A DNA stretch of 64,000 bases from assembly GCF_018618755.1 (NCBI RefSeq), contig NZ_JACSMR010000001.1, positions 310,001-374,000 on the forward strand. Direction: 5' to 3'. Shown here piece after piece: positions 1 through 10,023 of this stretch; position 1 is the first letter of the stretch; each line of letters begins with the position of its first letter. The notes under the pieces are model-generated. The model saw only the letters and a list, made by a program, of their open reading frames with translations. It was not told the origin of the DNA and searched no databases. Source of the stretch: Exiguobacterium sp. s193. GTDB lineage: Bacteria > Bacillota > Bacilli > Exiguobacteriales > Exiguobacteriaceae. The position numbers were made by a program, and so were the translations under genes.

Positions 1-62
1 TTTCCAGAGACCGTCCGCTCTAGACTGCGTCTGACGGTCTCGACTTCAGGTAATTCAGGCAA
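1..62 (-). CDS. mutM: Formamidopyrimidine-DNA glycosylase, N-terminal fragment (cut by window edge)
   Basis: Only the first 20 complete codons are in the window. They begin at a TTG and read (M)PELPEVETVRRSLERTVSG, the hallmark N-terminus of Fpg/MutM, in which Pro2 is the catalytic nucleophile of this base-excision repair glycosylase/AP lyase for oxidised purines. A strong AGGAGG lies 7 nt before the TTG. The start lies 21 bp past the polA stop on the same strand, the polA-mutM order known from Bacillus. The family is clear from the motif; the rest of the gene is outside the window. Confidence 0.9.
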   Translation of the reverse strand, partial: MPELPEVETVRRSLERTVSG

Positions 63-83
63 ACTAGTTCCTCCTCTAACAGA

Positions 84-2678
84 TTATTTCGTTTCGTACC
101 ATGAATGCCCCGCATCCCCGTCAACACGTAACGGTACCGACAATTCGACCGTCTGCTCCATTGCTTGTTTGACAAGTGCTTTTAAAGCGTCCAGCTCTTC
201 GTCCGGTGCCTCAAAAATCAATTCATCGTGTACTTGAAGCAATAGGCGCGCCTTGAGTGGTGACGCTTCAAGCGCAGCATGGACATCGAGCATCGCTTTT
301 TTGATGATGTCTGCCGCCGAGCCTTGAATCGGTGTATTGATTGCTGTCCGTTCTGCAAAACCACGTAAGTTAAAGTTCTTCGAATTGATATCGGGGATGT
401 TACGACGCCGGTTCATCAACGTCTCGACGAAACCATTCACCCGTGCTTTTTCGATTGCAGCATCCATGAATAACTTAATTTGCGGGAACAACTCAAAATA
501 ACGATCGATGAAGTCTTGTGCTTCTTTCCGACTGATATTCAAGTTTTGCGACAAACCATAATCACTGATGCCGTAGATGATTCCGAAGTTGACGGCCTTC
601 GCTTGGCGACGCATGTTTCCTGTCACGTCGCCCGGATCGACCGAAAAGACACTACTCGCTGTTTGCGTATGAATGTCAGCGTCGTGTAAGAATGCATCGA
701 CCAGCGTTTTATCTTCCGACATATGCGCCATGACACGCAACTCGATTTGTGAGTAGTCGGCAGCATACAAGGACCATTCTGCTTGACTCGGAACAAATGC
801 TTTACGAATCTTCCTACCCTCTTCAATCCGGACGGGAATGTTTTGTAAGTTCGGGTTAACGGAGCTGAGTCGTCCCGTTTGTGCGATCGTCTGCGCGAAT
901 CGTGTATGAATTTTCCCATCCTCTTTAATGACTTTTTGTAACCCTTCGACATACGTCGATTGGAGTTTTTGTAGTTCACGGTATAACATGATGTGGTCGA
1001 TGACCGGATGGAGTGGTCTTAACTTCTCTAAGACGTCTGCTGCCGTTGAATAACCCGTCTTCGTTTTCTTAAAGGCAGGAAGTTCGAGTTTTTCGAACAG
1101 GATGACACCAAGTTGTTTTGGTGAGTTGATATTGAAGGCCTCACCCGCTTGACCATAAATCAATTCTTCAAGATCTGTTAAGCGTCCTGCAAGATCATGT
1201 TGCATCTCTTGTAGCGTTGCGACATCGACACGGATGCCGGTCCACTCCATTTCAGCAAGCACGCCTGACAAGGGACGTTCGAGCGTTTCATACAAGTCGA
1301 ATTGTTGGTTTGCTTTGAGTTCTTCTTGTACTTTCGGGAACAATCGCTCAATCATCCGTGCTTTTTCTGCTAAATAAGGATGCAACAGTTCGTCTGTTGG
1401 CACGCTACGTTTTGCGCCTTTTCCAAGGACTGCTTCTTCACTCGGTGCCATCATCGCATAATGTCCGGCAATCGACGCAAGTGTCGTACCGCCACTCAAG
1501 TTCAATAAGTAACCGGCAAGTAACAAATCATCGAAGGCTTGCAGTTTTAAACCGTGTTTCCGCAACGCGAAGGCAGCTTGTTTCGCATCGAGACAGATTT
1601 TTTGATAGTCTGATTCAATCCATTCCCGAAAAGCAGGATCCTCGACCAATGCTTGCGAGGCGACATAAATTTGATCGGGTGTCGCGATACTAAAACCGAT
1701 GATATCTTCTTCCATGTAGTCTTCCCGCAACTGTTCGACGACGAGGACGGCATCTTTCACATCTGAAGGAAGTGTCGTAATCGTCTCGACGTTCAATTGT
1801 TCCTTGTCCTCTTCCTTGATGACAGGAGCAAAACGATTCGTTAACGATTTAAACCCGAGTGATTGGAATAACGAATACGGTACTTGTGTATCGACATCAC
1901 TGATCTGTAAATCAGGTAACGTGACGTCAAGCGGAACATCGAGTTTGATTGTCGCAAGTTCTTTTGACAGTCGGGCAAGATCTTCGTTCGCGATGACTTT
2001 CTCTTTTTGTTTTCCTTTTAAGTCTTCGACATGCTCATACAGTCCTTCAACTGAACCGTAGGCAGAGATTAATTTAATCGCTGTTTTTTCACCGATGCCA
2101 GGAATTCCCGGAATGTTATCCGATTTATCGCCCATTAGCCCTTTTAAATCAATCATTTGAATCGGCTTCAGTCCACCGTATGTCTCGGCAAACAATTCTT
2201 CCGTCATACACTGGACATCGGTAATGCCGCGCTTCGTGATCAATACTTCGACTTGATCGGTGACGAGTTGAAGTAAATCTTTATCTCCCGTGACGATTCG
2301 TGTCCGGTCTGCCGGCATCGTCCGTGCTAACGTCCCAATCAAATCATCGGCTTCATAACGATGGAGTTCCATCATTTTGATACCGAGCGCTTCACAGATA
2401 TCACGTACGATTGGGAACTGTTCGCGTAGTTCAGACGGTGTCTTTTCCCGACTTCCTTTGTATTCTTGATATACATCGTGGCGGAATGTCTCACTCGAGG
2501 CGTCAAAAGCAACCAACATATGCGTCGGTTGTTCCTCTTCGAGTAGTTTAAGTAACATCATCGTAAAGCCATAAGCCGCATTCGTGTTACGCCCTTGTGC
2601 ATCCGTCATCGGGGGCAAGGCAAAAAAGGCACGATACGTCAGTGAATTTCCATCAATCAGTAAAAGTTTGTTTTCCAT
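84..2678 (-). CDS. polA: DNA polymerase I
   Basis: An 864-residue family A polymerase for Okazaki-fragment processing and repair synthesis. The N-terminal ~290 residues are the 5'-3' exonuclease domain (LLIDGNSLTYRAFFALP; VTGDKDLLQLV; MGDKSDNIPGIPGIGEKTA). The middle 3'-5' exonuclease-like domain lacks the usual acidic catalytic motifs, as in Bacillus Pol I. The C-terminal polymerase shows motif A (YSQIELRVMAH), motif B (RRQAKAVNFGIIYG) and motif C (QVHDELIFE). Start ATG follows AAAGGAGCGGAGACG. It is transcribed toward mutM and separated from upstream phoR by a terminator. Length is normal for the family. Confidence 0.97.
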   Translation of the reverse strand: MENKLLLIDGNSLTYRAFFALPPMTDAQGRNTNAAYGFTMMLLKLLEEEQPTHMLVAFDASSETFRHDVYQEYKGSREKTPSELREQFPIVRDICEALGIKMMELHRYEADDLIGTLARTMPADRTRIVTGDKDLLQLVTDQVEVLITKRGITDVQCMTEELFAETYGGLKPIQMIDLKGLMGDKSDNIPGIPGIGEKTAIKLISAYGSVEGLYEHVEDLKGKQKEKVIANEDLARLSKELATIKLDVPLDVTLPDLQISDVDTQVPYSLFQSLGFKSLTNRFAPVIKEEDKEQLNVETITTLPSDVKDAVLVVEQLREDYMEEDIIGFSIATPDQIYVASQALVEDPAFREWIESDYQKICLDAKQAAFALRKHGLKLQAFDDLLLAGYLLNLSGGTTLASIAGHYAMMAPSEEAVLGKGAKRSVPTDELLHPYLAEKARMIERLFPKVQEELKANQQFDLYETLERPLSGVLAEMEWTGIRVDVATLQEMQHDLAGRLTDLEELIYGQAGEAFNINSPKQLGVILFEKLELPAFKKTKTGYSTAADVLEKLRPLHPVIDHIMLYRELQKLQSTYVEGLQKVIKEDGKIHTRFAQTIAQTGRLSSVNPNLQNIPVRIEEGRKIRKAFVPSQAEWSLYAADYSQIELRVMAHMSEDKTLVDAFLHDADIHTQTASSVFSVDPGDVTGNMRRQAKAVNFGIIYGISDYGLSQNLNISRKEAQDFIDRYFELFPQIKLFMDAAIEKARVNGFVETLMNRRRNIPDINSKNFNLRGFAERTAINTPIQGSAADIIKKAMLDVHAALEASPLKARLLLQVHDELIFEAPDEELDALKALVKQAMEQTVELSVPLRVDGDAGHSWYETK

Positions 2679-2751
2679 CGTCTCCGCTCCTTTTAAAGAA
2701 TTTCTGTCCTCATTGTATCACTCTACACACATTTGTTCGCTAAAAACGCCA

Positions 2752-2788
2752 TAAAAAAATGACGACTGGCTAGAAAGCCAATCGTCAT
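2752..2788 (-). terminator. Terminator of phoPR
   Basis: On the minus strand a 13-bp stem (ATGACGATTGGCT pairing with AGCCAGTCGTCAT) is followed by seven T. It lies about 105 nt after the phoR stop and just before polA, so it should end the phoPR transcript. I see no other feature in the 3' UTR between 2789 and 2892. Confidence 0.85.
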
Positions 2789-2892
2789 GATGTGTACGAC
2801 ATGGGAGCTGAACCAGTCGTTCCACAGATGATGAAGAAGGTATCTTTAGCATACGACAACTCTGTAAAGAGAATGTGAACTCACGGTGAAGT

Positions 2893-4626
2893 TCAGCCCT
2901 TTTTCGGTAAACGTATCGTAAAGGTCGTCCCTTGTTGTTCTTCCGACTCGACATCAATCGTCCCATGATGTAAGTCGACGATGTGTTTAACAATCGCAAG
3001 ACCTAAGCCCGTGCCACCTGAATTACGGCTTCTTGCTTTATCAACACGGTAGAAACGTTCAAAAATCCGTTGCATCTCTTTCGGATGAATCCCGATCCCA
3101 TCATCTTTAATCCGGAGGGTGACGGTTTCTTCCCCATCCTCTAGATTTACCCAGACGTTTCCACCATTCGGTGTATAGTTCAAGGCATTGGCTACTAAAT
3201 TGACGACGACTTGCTTCAAGCGATTCAGGTCCGCCCGGATGAAGACTTCCTCTTCCGTCTCGATGTGGATCGTCATGTCTTTCTCCTCTGCTTTTCGACG
3301 CAGGAGCGTTTCGGTTTCCTTGACCAGACTCGTCACATCGACAATCGTCGTCTCAAGTTGATAGTTATCTTGTTCAAGTCTAGATAACTCAAGCAAGTCT
3401 TCCACTAACGTCTGCATCCGCTCAGACTCATCATGAATGATAGTTAAAAATTGTTCGCGGATTTCAGGCACATCCTGTGCACCGTCAAGCAACGTTTCAG
3501 CGAACCCTTTGATTGATGTCAACGGTGTTTTCAGCTCGTGGCTGACATTCGCGACGAAGTCTTTACGCATCTGCTCTAACTTTTTGATTTCCGTGATGTC
3601 ATTGAAGACGACGGTCGTCCCCTGGACACGACCATTCTTTCCGAAAATCGGCGCCGCACTGACCATGAACGTCCGACTGTTAATCCCGAAGCGGACACTC
3701 GATTGTTTCCGGTTCGGTTTTTCCGTCAAGTAGACATCTTCGATGACTTGACTCATTTTTTCATTTGGTAAGACACGGTAATAGAGCTGTCCATTCGACT
3801 TACCATGGATATTGAACATCTCACGATACGTCCGGTTGACGAGTAACACATACCCTTTCTCATCAATCAACATCAGACCGGCTCCCATGTATTCAATCAA
3901 TGACTCGAGCCGCGCGCGTTGCATCGCTTCACCGGACGAAGCATTTTCTAGATTTCGTGCGAGTAAATTGATGGATTTCCCAAGGTCTCGTGATTCGTCG
4001 GGGGAAGTCAATTCATACACCCGTGATTTATAGTTCCCATGTGATAGCTCACGCAACACTTCCGTTGCTTCTGCCACCGGTCGCAAAAACCGTTTTGTTG
4101 AGCTATAGACAGTGAAGAAAATCATAAACAAGGACACGATGAGCGAAATGATGATGACTGTCCAAATCCGGGAGTAAATCAAATCTAAATCCTTTGTATA
4201 ACGAATCAGACTGAGATAGACTTCACTCCCGCTTGCTGTTTGGACAGGCTTCGTGAACTGGATACTCGTGTCATCTGCTTTCGATTCAAATGTCCCATCG
4301 TTCGGAATGGCTGAAAAATTGATGGCACGAACATTTAATTTCGTCACGTCAACAGGCGTCCCGGCAATGATTTCTCCACGCGAGTTGAATAAAATCATAT
4401 CGAAATGGGATTCTGCATACAACCGATCGACGTAGGCTGCCATGTCCGCTAACGAACGCTCTTGTAAAATCGTTTCGACGAGCGCTGTCTCGTCCATCAA
4501 TTTTTCTTTTTCATTGTTGACATAAAACTCTTTAAACGACTGTCCTAATAAAAAACCAAGTGCGATGAGCACGAGACTAATGAATGACAGCATCTTTAAA
4601 ATAAATCGTTTGCGGTATTTACTCAT
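2893..4626 (-). CDS. phoR: Sensor histidine kinase PhoR
   Basis: A 577-residue membrane histidine kinase. TM1 is at about 11-30, an extracytoplasmic sensor at about 31-153, TM2 at about 154-174, then HAMP, a PAS domain (about 240-345), HisKA with phospho-acceptor His363 in NVSHELKTPL, and a HATPase domain (NALNYTPNG, DDGIGI, GTGLGLAIVKHI). The architecture and the pairing with the OmpR-type regulator upstream fit PhoR of the phosphate-starvation system. The ATG overlaps the phoP stop by 4 bp (ATGA), implying coupled translation. The location next to polA agrees with B. subtilis. Phosphate as signal is inferred from orthology. Confidence 0.92.
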   Translation of the reverse strand: MSKYRKRFILKMLSFISLVLIALGFLLGQSFKEFYVNNEKEKLMDETALVETILQERSLADMAAYVDRLYAESHFDMILFNSRGEIIAGTPVDVTKLNVRAINFSAIPNDGTFESKADDTSIQFTKPVQTASGSEVYLSLIRYTKDLDLIYSRIWTVIIISLIVSLFMIFFTVYSSTKRFLRPVAEATEVLRELSHGNYKSRVYELTSPDESRDLGKSINLLARNLENASSGEAMQRARLESLIEYMGAGLMLIDEKGYVLLVNRTYREMFNIHGKSNGQLYYRVLPNEKMSQVIEDVYLTEKPNRKQSSVRFGINSRTFMVSAAPIFGKNGRVQGTTVVFNDITEIKKLEQMRKDFVANVSHELKTPLTSIKGFAETLLDGAQDVPEIREQFLTIIHDESERMQTLVEDLLELSRLEQDNYQLETTIVDVTSLVKETETLLRRKAEEKDMTIHIETEEEVFIRADLNRLKQVVVNLVANALNYTPNGGNVWVNLEDGEETVTLRIKDDGIGIHPKEMQRIFERFYRVDKARSRNSGGTGLGLAIVKHIVDLHHGTIDVESEEQQGTTFTIRLPKKG

Positions 4627-5330
4627 TCCGCTTTCGGCTCCTCCATCTTGTAACCAAGTCCACGAATCGTTTTGATATAAATCGGCTTTTTCGTGTTCGG
4701 TTCAATCTTTTCACGGACATGACTGATGTGTACGTCGACGATTCGTGTATCCCCAACAAAATCATAATTCCAAATCGCTGACAACAATTGATCACGTGTT
4801 AAGACACGTCCTTTATTTTTAGCCAGATAGACAAGTAGTTCAAATTCTTTTGGTGTCAGTTCCAATCGTTCTTCCGCTTTGAATGCTTCGTAGTTATCAG
4901 GAACGATTTTGACATCCCCGATTACAATCGTGCCGTCGGTCGTCTCTTCCGCCGCGACTTGCTGATTCATTCGGCGCAGGATGGCTTTGACACGCGCCAC
5001 GACTTCACGTGGACTAAATGGTTTCGTCAAATAGTCATCTGCCCCCAATTCAAGTCCTAATACTTTATCAAATTCATCATCTTTTGCTGTCAACATTAAA
5101 ATCGGTGTGTTGATTTTTTGTTGGCGGAGCCGTTTGCAGACTTCGAGACCATCGAGTTCAGGCAACATCAAATCGAGTACGATCAATGCCGCATCTTGTT
5201 TTTCCGCTAACTTCAACCCTGCCATACCATCATGAGCAGTTTCGACGATAAAGCCAGCTTGCTCTAAATTAAATTTCAAAAGCGTAGCGATTGAGAGTTC
5301 ATCATCAACAACGATTATTTTATCTTTCAA
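4623..5330 (-). CDS. phoP: Response regulator PhoP
   Basis: An OmpR/PhoB-family regulator of 235 residues. The receiver domain has the acidic pair in KIIVVDDE, phospho-acceptor Asp53 in LIVLDLMLPELDG and the Lys in DDYLTKPFSPRE. The C-terminal winged helix contains LELTPKEFELLVYLAKNKG and DVHISHVREKIE. I chose a TTG start at 5328-5330 because GGGGAGG sits 9 nt before it. A TTG seven codons further upstream overlaps that ribosome site and is unlikely. It is co-transcribed with phoR through a 4-bp overlap. Confidence 0.93.
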   Translation of the reverse strand: MKDKIIVVDDELSIATLLKFNLEQAGFIVETAHDGMAGLKLAEKQDAALIVLDLMLPELDGLEVCKRLRQQKINTPILMLTAKDDEFDKVLGLELGADDYLTKPFSPREVVARVKAILRRMNQQVAAEETTDGTIVIGDVKIVPDNYEAFKAEERLELTPKEFELLVYLAKNKGRVLTRDQLLSAIWNYDFVGDTRIVDVHISHVREKIEPNTKKPIYIKTIRGLGYKMEEPKAE

Positions 5331-5553
5331 GACAGTCGGCCTCCCCGGCAAATTTCATCTATGAATGAGGAATTCCTTGGAATCCACTTCTTCTGTCTTC
5401 ATCTTAACGACTTTTCCTACTGAATCACAAATCTTTCTTGCCTTTCTTTACACAATCTTTAAGGTCAAGCTACGTCGAAAGACAGATTTCTGTGTAAAAG
5501 CTGATCAATTCGGGAAACAATACTGTATCGTCAATGAATCTGGAGGAATCGAC

Positions 5554-5979
5554 ATGGAATGGAATAATCCCTTACTCGCCGCGTTTACCGCTTGGTTTAT
5601 CGCCCAAGCCGCAAAACTTGTTACGAGTGTCATTAAAAACAAATCGTTTGATCTTGAGGTCATGTTCGCTTCAGGCGGCATGCCGAGTTCACATAGTTCG
5701 ACGGTCGTTGCACTGGCCGTCGTGATTGGATTTCAAGAAGGCTTCAGTTCGTCACTTTTTGCGCTTGCGACAATCTTCGCCGTCATCATCATGTATGATG
5801 CGACGGGTGTTCGCCAAGCGGTCGGTCTGCAGGCAAAATTATTGAATGACTATTTCAAAGGGATTCGCCACGATACCCCGTTGTTAAACGAATTAGTCGG
5901 TCATACGGAATTCCAGGTTTTCGTCGGGATGTTGCTCGGACTGACAATCGGATTCTTATGGCCAGTATTGTTCCCTTAA
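5554..5979 (+). CDS. yuiD: DUF212 (divergent PAP2-like) membrane protein, YuiD family
   Basis: A 141-residue polytopic membrane protein. Residues such as ASGGMPSSHSSTVVALAV and YDATGVRQAVGLQA are the conserved core of the DUF212 family, a relative of acid phosphatase/PAP2 enzymes. Substrate and role are not established. The ATG at 5554 is preceded by TGGAGGAATCGAC. The same frame stays open upstream to 5365 but without a good ribosome site. The gene is monocistronic with its own terminator, and faces away from phoPR. Confidence 0.85.
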   Translation: MEWNNPLLAAFTAWFIAQAAKLVTSVIKNKSFDLEVMFASGGMPSSHSSTVVALAVVIGFQEGFSSSLFALATIFAVIIMYDATGVRQAVGLQAKLLNDYFKGIRHDTPLLNELVGHTEFQVFVGMLLGLTIGFLWPVLFP

Positions 5980-5983
5980 CCAG

Positions 5984-6036
5984 AAACCCCCTAACGGCCA
6001 TCTTTGAGCACTCAGATGTCGGTTAGGGGTTTTTTG
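5984..6036 (+). terminator. Terminator of the DUF212 gene
   Basis: The stem pairs AACCCC/TAAC with GTTAGGGGTT, has an inner CATCT/AGATG helix, and is followed by TTTTTT just after the stop at 5979. Confidence 0.85.
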
Positions 6037-6084
6037 AGACCTTTTGCAAACGATTGACGTATAGAACAAAAAAGAGTGAGTTCC

Positions 6085-6321
6085 ATGGCACGTTGTACGT
6101 ATTGTCGACATACCTGGACAGCAAAAGAAGTCCGAAACCTAATCTTTTCAACAGATGGAAAAGACTGTTCTTCTTGTGAAAATCGCCAGTATTTTTTAAT
6201 CAAACATCAAGGATACTTACTGAGCATCGGATATTTAAATGAATTCCTGACCTTCCTGCTCGTGATCACCCTCCCCTGGTACACAAGGCTTTCACAAACG
6301 AAAGAACATACCCTTTTTTAA
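6085..6321 (+). CDS. CXXC-20-CXXC zinc-ribbon protein with one TM segment
   Basis: A 78-residue protein with CTYC (Cys4, Cys7) and CSSC (Cys28, Cys31) separated by exactly 20 residues, the defining spacing of the cxxc_20_cxxc small-protein family of Firmicutes. The four cysteines probably bind one Zn. A hydrophobic stretch near 52-65 (FLTFLLVITLPWY) suggests a membrane anchor. Function is unknown for the family. The ATG at 6085 follows an AGAGTGAG ribosome site; three in-frame codons upstream are less well placed. Confidence 0.7.
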   Translation: MARCTYCRHTWTAKEVRNLIFSTDGKDCSSCENRQYFLIKHQGYLLSIGYLNEFLTFLLVITLPWYTRLSQTKEHTLF

Positions 6322-6325
6322 CAGA

Positions 6326-6376
6326 AAAACCACGCCTTCCTGAAACAGTCAATGCTGTTTCGAAAGGCGTGGTTTT
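6326..6376. terminator. Bidirectional terminator between the zinc-ribbon gene and mdh
   Basis: AAAACCACGCCTT pairs with AAGGCGTGGTTTT, with an inner helix CTGAAACAG/CTGTTTCG. A T-run lies on both sides, so it can serve both convergent genes. Confidence 0.85.
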
Positions 6377-6393
6377 GTCACTTCATTTCAGAT

Positions 6394-7326
6394 TCATAAA
6401 ATTGTCAGGACCGATCGAACGGTCTCCGCCGAACGGTCAAGCGACTGTCGTTCGTCTTCCGTCAATTCCAGCTCGATGATTTGTTCGAGCCCGTTACCTC
6501 CGATAATCGTCGGAACTCCAAAGTATAGATCTTGATAACCATACTCCCCTTCAAGATACGCGATGGCTGGTAAAATCCGCCGCTGATCCTTCAGAATCGC
6601 TTCCACCATCTCGACGATGGCAGCTGCTGGCGCATAGTAGGCAGAGCCGTTTCCAAGTAACTGGACGATTTCTCCGCCCCCTTTACGTGTCCGTTCAACG
6701 ATTGCCGCGAGGCGATCGGCAGAAATGAGTTTCTCGACCGGAATACCACCGGCTTGTGAATAGCGAAGTAAAGGCACCATGTCATCTCCGTGTCCGCCGA
6801 GGACAAATCCTGAGACGTCCTTAACAGAGACATTCAATTCCATGGCGATGAACGTCCGGAAGCGTGCCGTATCGAGTACACCCGATTGACCGATGACCCG
6901 CTCTTTCGGAAATCCTGACTCCTGAAAGACCGTATACGTCATCGCATCAACCGGATTCGTCAACACGATGATGATCGATTCCGGTGCATGACGAACGATT
7001 TCTTTTGTCACCGATTTCATGACAGTTGCATTCGTGCTGACTAAATCTTCACGACTCATTCCGGGTTTCCGGGCGATACCTGCCGTAATGACGACGATAT
7101 CCGAATCACTGATGTCCTTGTAGTCAGACGTTCCTTGAATCCATGAATCAAATCCTTGAATCGGAGCCGTTTCTTGTAAATCAAGTGCTTTGCCTTTCGT
7201 CGGATCTTCGAGTTGCGGCATGTCGACGAGTACGATATCCCCTAGCTCTTTTTGAGCCAGATAAAGTGCTGTCGTCGCTCCCGTAAATCCGCTACCGATG
7301 ACCGAAATCTTTTTCCGCTTGTTCAT
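6394..7326 (-). CDS. mdh: Malate dehydrogenase
   Basis: NAD-dependent malate dehydrogenase (malate to oxaloacetate), 310 residues, the last TCA step. GSGFTGA (11-17) is the NAD-binding loop and Asp35 ends strand 2, giving NAD preference. Arg86, Arg92 and Arg155 bind substrate. Asp152 and His179 (GGHGDDMV) form the catalytic relay. It is the third gene of citZ-icd-mdh, 26 bp after icd, and is followed by a bidirectional terminator. Confidence 0.96.
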   Translation of the reverse strand: MNKRKKISVIGSGFTGATTALYLAQKELGDIVLVDMPQLEDPTKGKALDLQETAPIQGFDSWIQGTSDYKDISDSDIVVITAGIARKPGMSREDLVSTNATVMKSVTKEIVRHAPESIIIVLTNPVDAMTYTVFQESGFPKERVIGQSGVLDTARFRTFIAMELNVSVKDVSGFVLGGHGDDMVPLLRYSQAGGIPVEKLISADRLAAIVERTRKGGGEIVQLLGNGSAYYAPAAAIVEMVEAILKDQRRILPAIAYLEGEYGYQDLYFGVPTIIGGNGLEQIIELELTEDERQSLDRSAETVRSVLTIL

Positions 7327-7352
7327 CTTCCCATACCCCCTCTAGTCCGAGA

Positions 7353-8627
7353 TTACATGTTTTTGATGAGTTCGTCCGCGAATTCAGAACATTTGACTTC
7401 TGTCGCGCCATCCATGAGACGTGCGAAGTCATATGTGACGACTTTGCCTTCGATTGATTTTTCCATCGATTGGATGATTAAGTCAGCGACTTCATTCCAT
7501 CCTAGGTGACGGAACATCATTTCTCCTGAAAGGATGACAGAAGACGGGTTCACTTTATCAAGTCCTGCATACTTCGGTGCTGTACCGTGTGTCGCTTCAA
7601 AGATTGCATGACCTGTGATGTAGTTGATGTTTGCGCCTGGAGCGATTCCGATTCCACCGACTTGCGCTGCAAGTGCATCTGAAATGTAATCTCCGTTTAA
7701 GTTCATTGTCGCAACGACATCAAACTCTTTTGGACGCGTCAAGATTTGTTGAAGGAAGATATCAGCAATTGAATCCTTAACGATCAATTTGCCAGCAGCT
7801 TCAGCTTCAGATTGCGCTTTGTTTGCTGCGTCAACGCCTTCTTCTTCTTTGATGCGGTCATACTGGTTCCATGTGAAGACATGCTCTGCGTATTCACGCT
7901 CAGCAAGCTCGTATCCCCAGTTTTTGAAAGCACCTTCTGTGAACTTCATGATGTTCCCTTTGTGGACGAGCGTCAATGAAGCACGTTTGTTTTCAAGTGC
8001 ATACTCGATTGCCGCACGGACAAGACGTTCTGTCCCTTCTTTTGAAATCGGTTTAATTCCGAGACCTGATGTTTCTGGGAAACGAATTTTATTAACACCC
8101 ATTTCTGTTTGGAGGAAGTTAAGTAATTTTTGTGCGCCTTCACTGCCTTCTGCATACTCGATTCCTGCGTAGATGTCTTCTGTGTTCTCACGGAAGATGA
8201 CCATGTCTGTATCTTCAGGACGTTTGACTGGCGACGGAACACCTGTGAAATAACGAACTGGACGGAGACATGTGTAAAGATCGAGTTCTTGACGAAGTGC
8301 AACGTTCAATGAACGAATTCCACCACCAACTGGTGTCGTGAGTGGTCCTTTGATTGCGATGATGTGCTCACGGATTAAGTCAAGTGTTTCTTCAGGAAGC
8401 CAGTTCCCTGTTTTATTGAATGCTTTTTCGCCTGCGTAGACTTCTTTCCATTCAATTTTCTTTTCTCCGTTGTATGCTTTTTCAACAGCAGCGTCGAATA
8501 CACGGACTGCAGCATTCCAGATATCAGGTCCAGTGCCATCACCGATGATGAACGGAATGATTGGAGCGTTAGGTACGTTCAGCGTGCCATTTGTTACCGT
8601 GATGTTTTCGCCTTGAATTGTAGCCAT
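7353..8627 (-). CDS. icd: Isocitrate dehydrogenase (NADP)
   Basis: A 424-residue decarboxylating isocitrate dehydrogenase of the bacterial NADP type, converting isocitrate to 2-oxoglutarate. Visible motifs are GDGTGPDIW, the substrate loop [31 protein letters not shown], and the metal/cofactor region [20 protein letters not shown] followed by [17 protein letters not shown]. It sits 66 bp after citZ and 26 bp before mdh, as in the Bacillus TCA operon. Confidence 0.97.
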   Translation of the reverse strand: MATIQGENITVTNGTLNVPNAPIIPFIIGDGTGPDIWNAAVRVFDAAVEKAYNGEKKIEWKEVYAGEKAFNKTGNWLPEETLDLIREHIIAIKGPLTTPVGGGIRSLNVALRQELDLYTCLRPVRYFTGVPSPVKRPEDTDMVIFRENTEDIYAGIEYAEGSEGAQKLLNFLQTEMGVNKIRFPETSGLGIKPISKEGTERLVRAAIEYALENKRASLTLVHKGNIMKFTEGAFKNWGYELAEREYAEHVFTWNQYDRIKEEEGVDAANKAQSEAEAAGKLIVKDSIADIFLQQILTRPKEFDVVATMNLNGDYISDALAAQVGGIGIAPGANINYITGHAIFEATHGTAPKYAGLDKVNPSSVILSGEMMFRHLGWNEVADLIIQSMEKSIEGKVVTYDFARLMDGATEVKCSEFADELIKNM

Positions 8628-8693
8628 GTGTAAAATCCCCCTTGAATAATAGTTAACGTCAAAAAGCAGGAGAGGATTGCTCCTCTCCGTTGC

Positions 8694-9806
8694 TTAACGT
8701 TCGTTCATAGACACGTATGTCCGGTGTGTTTCACCAATATAATCTGCGCGTGGACGAATGAGGCGGTTGTCACTATATTGCTCTAAAATGTGCGCTAACC
8801 AACCCGACATCCGACTGACAGCAAAGATTGGTGTAAACAATTCTGTTTCAAGCCCAAGTGCATGGTACGTAGAAGCAGAATAGAAATCAACATTCGGTTT
8901 CAATCCTTTTTCCGATTGGACGATTTGATCAATTTTCACTGACATTTCATACCATTTCGGTTCTCCGATTTGAGCAGTCAACTGACGGCTCATCTCTTGG
9001 AGATGCTTCGCACGCGGGTCGCCGTCCTTGTAGACACGGTGACCGAAGCCCATGATTTTTTCCTTGTTCTTAAACTTATTATGAACATACTCGTCAACCT
9101 TTTCAACCGAATCAATTTCAATCAACATTTTCATGACGGCTTCGTTCGCTCCACCGTGCAGTGGTCCTTTAAGTGCACCCATTGCCGCCGTCACACCTGA
9201 ATAGACATCAGAGAGTGTCGCGACACAGACACGCGCCGTGAACGTCGATGCATTCAACTCGTGGTCTGCATGGAGAACAAGCGCCTGATTGAAGGCTTTT
9301 TCAGCAACTTCCGTCGGCTCTTCACCCGTCAACATGTATAAGAAGTTCGCAGCATACGAAAGACCTGTTTTCGGTGCAATCGGATCTTGTCCCTTTTTGA
9401 TACGTGCATACGCTGTGACGAGTGTCGCGATTTGTGCTTGGAGTTTGATGGCTTTAGCGTAGTTCGCCTCTGTCGACATGTCCTCTGCAGACTCATCGTA
9501 CAATGCAAGCTGCGATAAGGCAGTCCGAATCGAAGCCATCGCATTCGCTGACTTCGGAGCTACTTTCATCGTCTCAAGTACAGCCGGTGCAACACTTGCT
9601 TCAGAAATCAAGGCTTCTGACAGTTGCTTCAATTCCTCTGCTTTCGGCAAGCGGTCGTTCCAAAGCAAGAAGACGACTTCTTCAAATGAGGCGTGCTCCG
9701 CCAAATCATCAATTGTATAACCACCATACGTCAACTGACCATCGATAATCGAACTGATCTTCGATGCTGTCGCGACGATTCCTTCTAACCCTTTTGTTTG
9801 AGTCAT
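8694..9806 (-). CDS. citZ: Citrate synthase II
   Basis: A 370-residue type II-like (short) citrate synthase that condenses oxaloacetate and acetyl-CoA. The catalytic triad is His217 (PLHGGANEA), His256 (GFGHRVYKDGDPRA) and Asp307 (NVDFYSA). It is the first gene of citZ-icd-mdh. Upstream lie a sigma-A type promoter and a good cre site, so repression by CcpA on preferred sugars is likely. This is established for citZ in B. subtilis and inferred here. Confidence 0.96.
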   Translation of the reverse strand: MTQTKGLEGIVATASKISSIIDGQLTYGGYTIDDLAEHASFEEVVFLLWNDRLPKAEELKQLSEALISEASVAPAVLETMKVAPKSANAMASIRTALSQLALYDESAEDMSTEANYAKAIKLQAQIATLVTAYARIKKGQDPIAPKTGLSYAANFLYMLTGEEPTEVAEKAFNQALVLHADHELNASTFTARVCVATLSDVYSGVTAAMGALKGPLHGGANEAVMKMLIEIDSVEKVDEYVHNKFKNKEKIMGFGHRVYKDGDPRAKHLQEMSRQLTAQIGEPKWYEMSVKIDQIVQSEKGLKPNVDFYSASTYHALGLETELFTPIFAVSRMSGWLAHILEQYSDNRLIRPRADYIGETHRTYVSMNER

Positions 9807-9839
9807 GTAAAAATCCCCCTTTTTTTCCCCCAGAAATTT

Positions 9840-9852
9840 AAAACGCTTTCAT
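9840..9852 (-). promoter_or_regulatory. cre site (CcpA operator) upstream of citZ
   Basis: On the minus strand ATGAAAGCGTTTT closely matches the catabolite-responsive element consensus. It lies 34-46 bp before the citZ start and downstream of the predicted -10, a roadblock position. The ccpA gene is in this window. Confidence 0.7.
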
Positions 9853-9940
9853 TTCCGTATTGAAAAAAAGACGTCTACTCAAGAGACATTCCCCTTGCTG
9901 AAGCGTTTGCTCTCGAATAGACCATCTTGTTTCTGTCCTT

Positions 9941-9969
9941 AGTATAAACAAAATTAACCAAAAAGTGAA
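9941..9969 (-). promoter_or_regulatory. Predicted promoter of citZ-icd-mdh
   Basis: Minus strand: TTCACT (9964-9969), 17-nt spacer, TATACT (9941-9946). The -10 is good and the -35 matches 4 of 6. It lies between ytwI and citZ. Confidence 0.5.
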
Positions 9970-10023
9970 CGAACTTGCATACTATTATCAAAAAATTAAT
10001 TTGCCATCGTTCATTTAAGTCGG

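Noticed and set aside
1358-2061. Plus-strand open frames of 85-111 codons within polA
   Set aside because: Antisense to the conserved polA reading frame, with no start signals.
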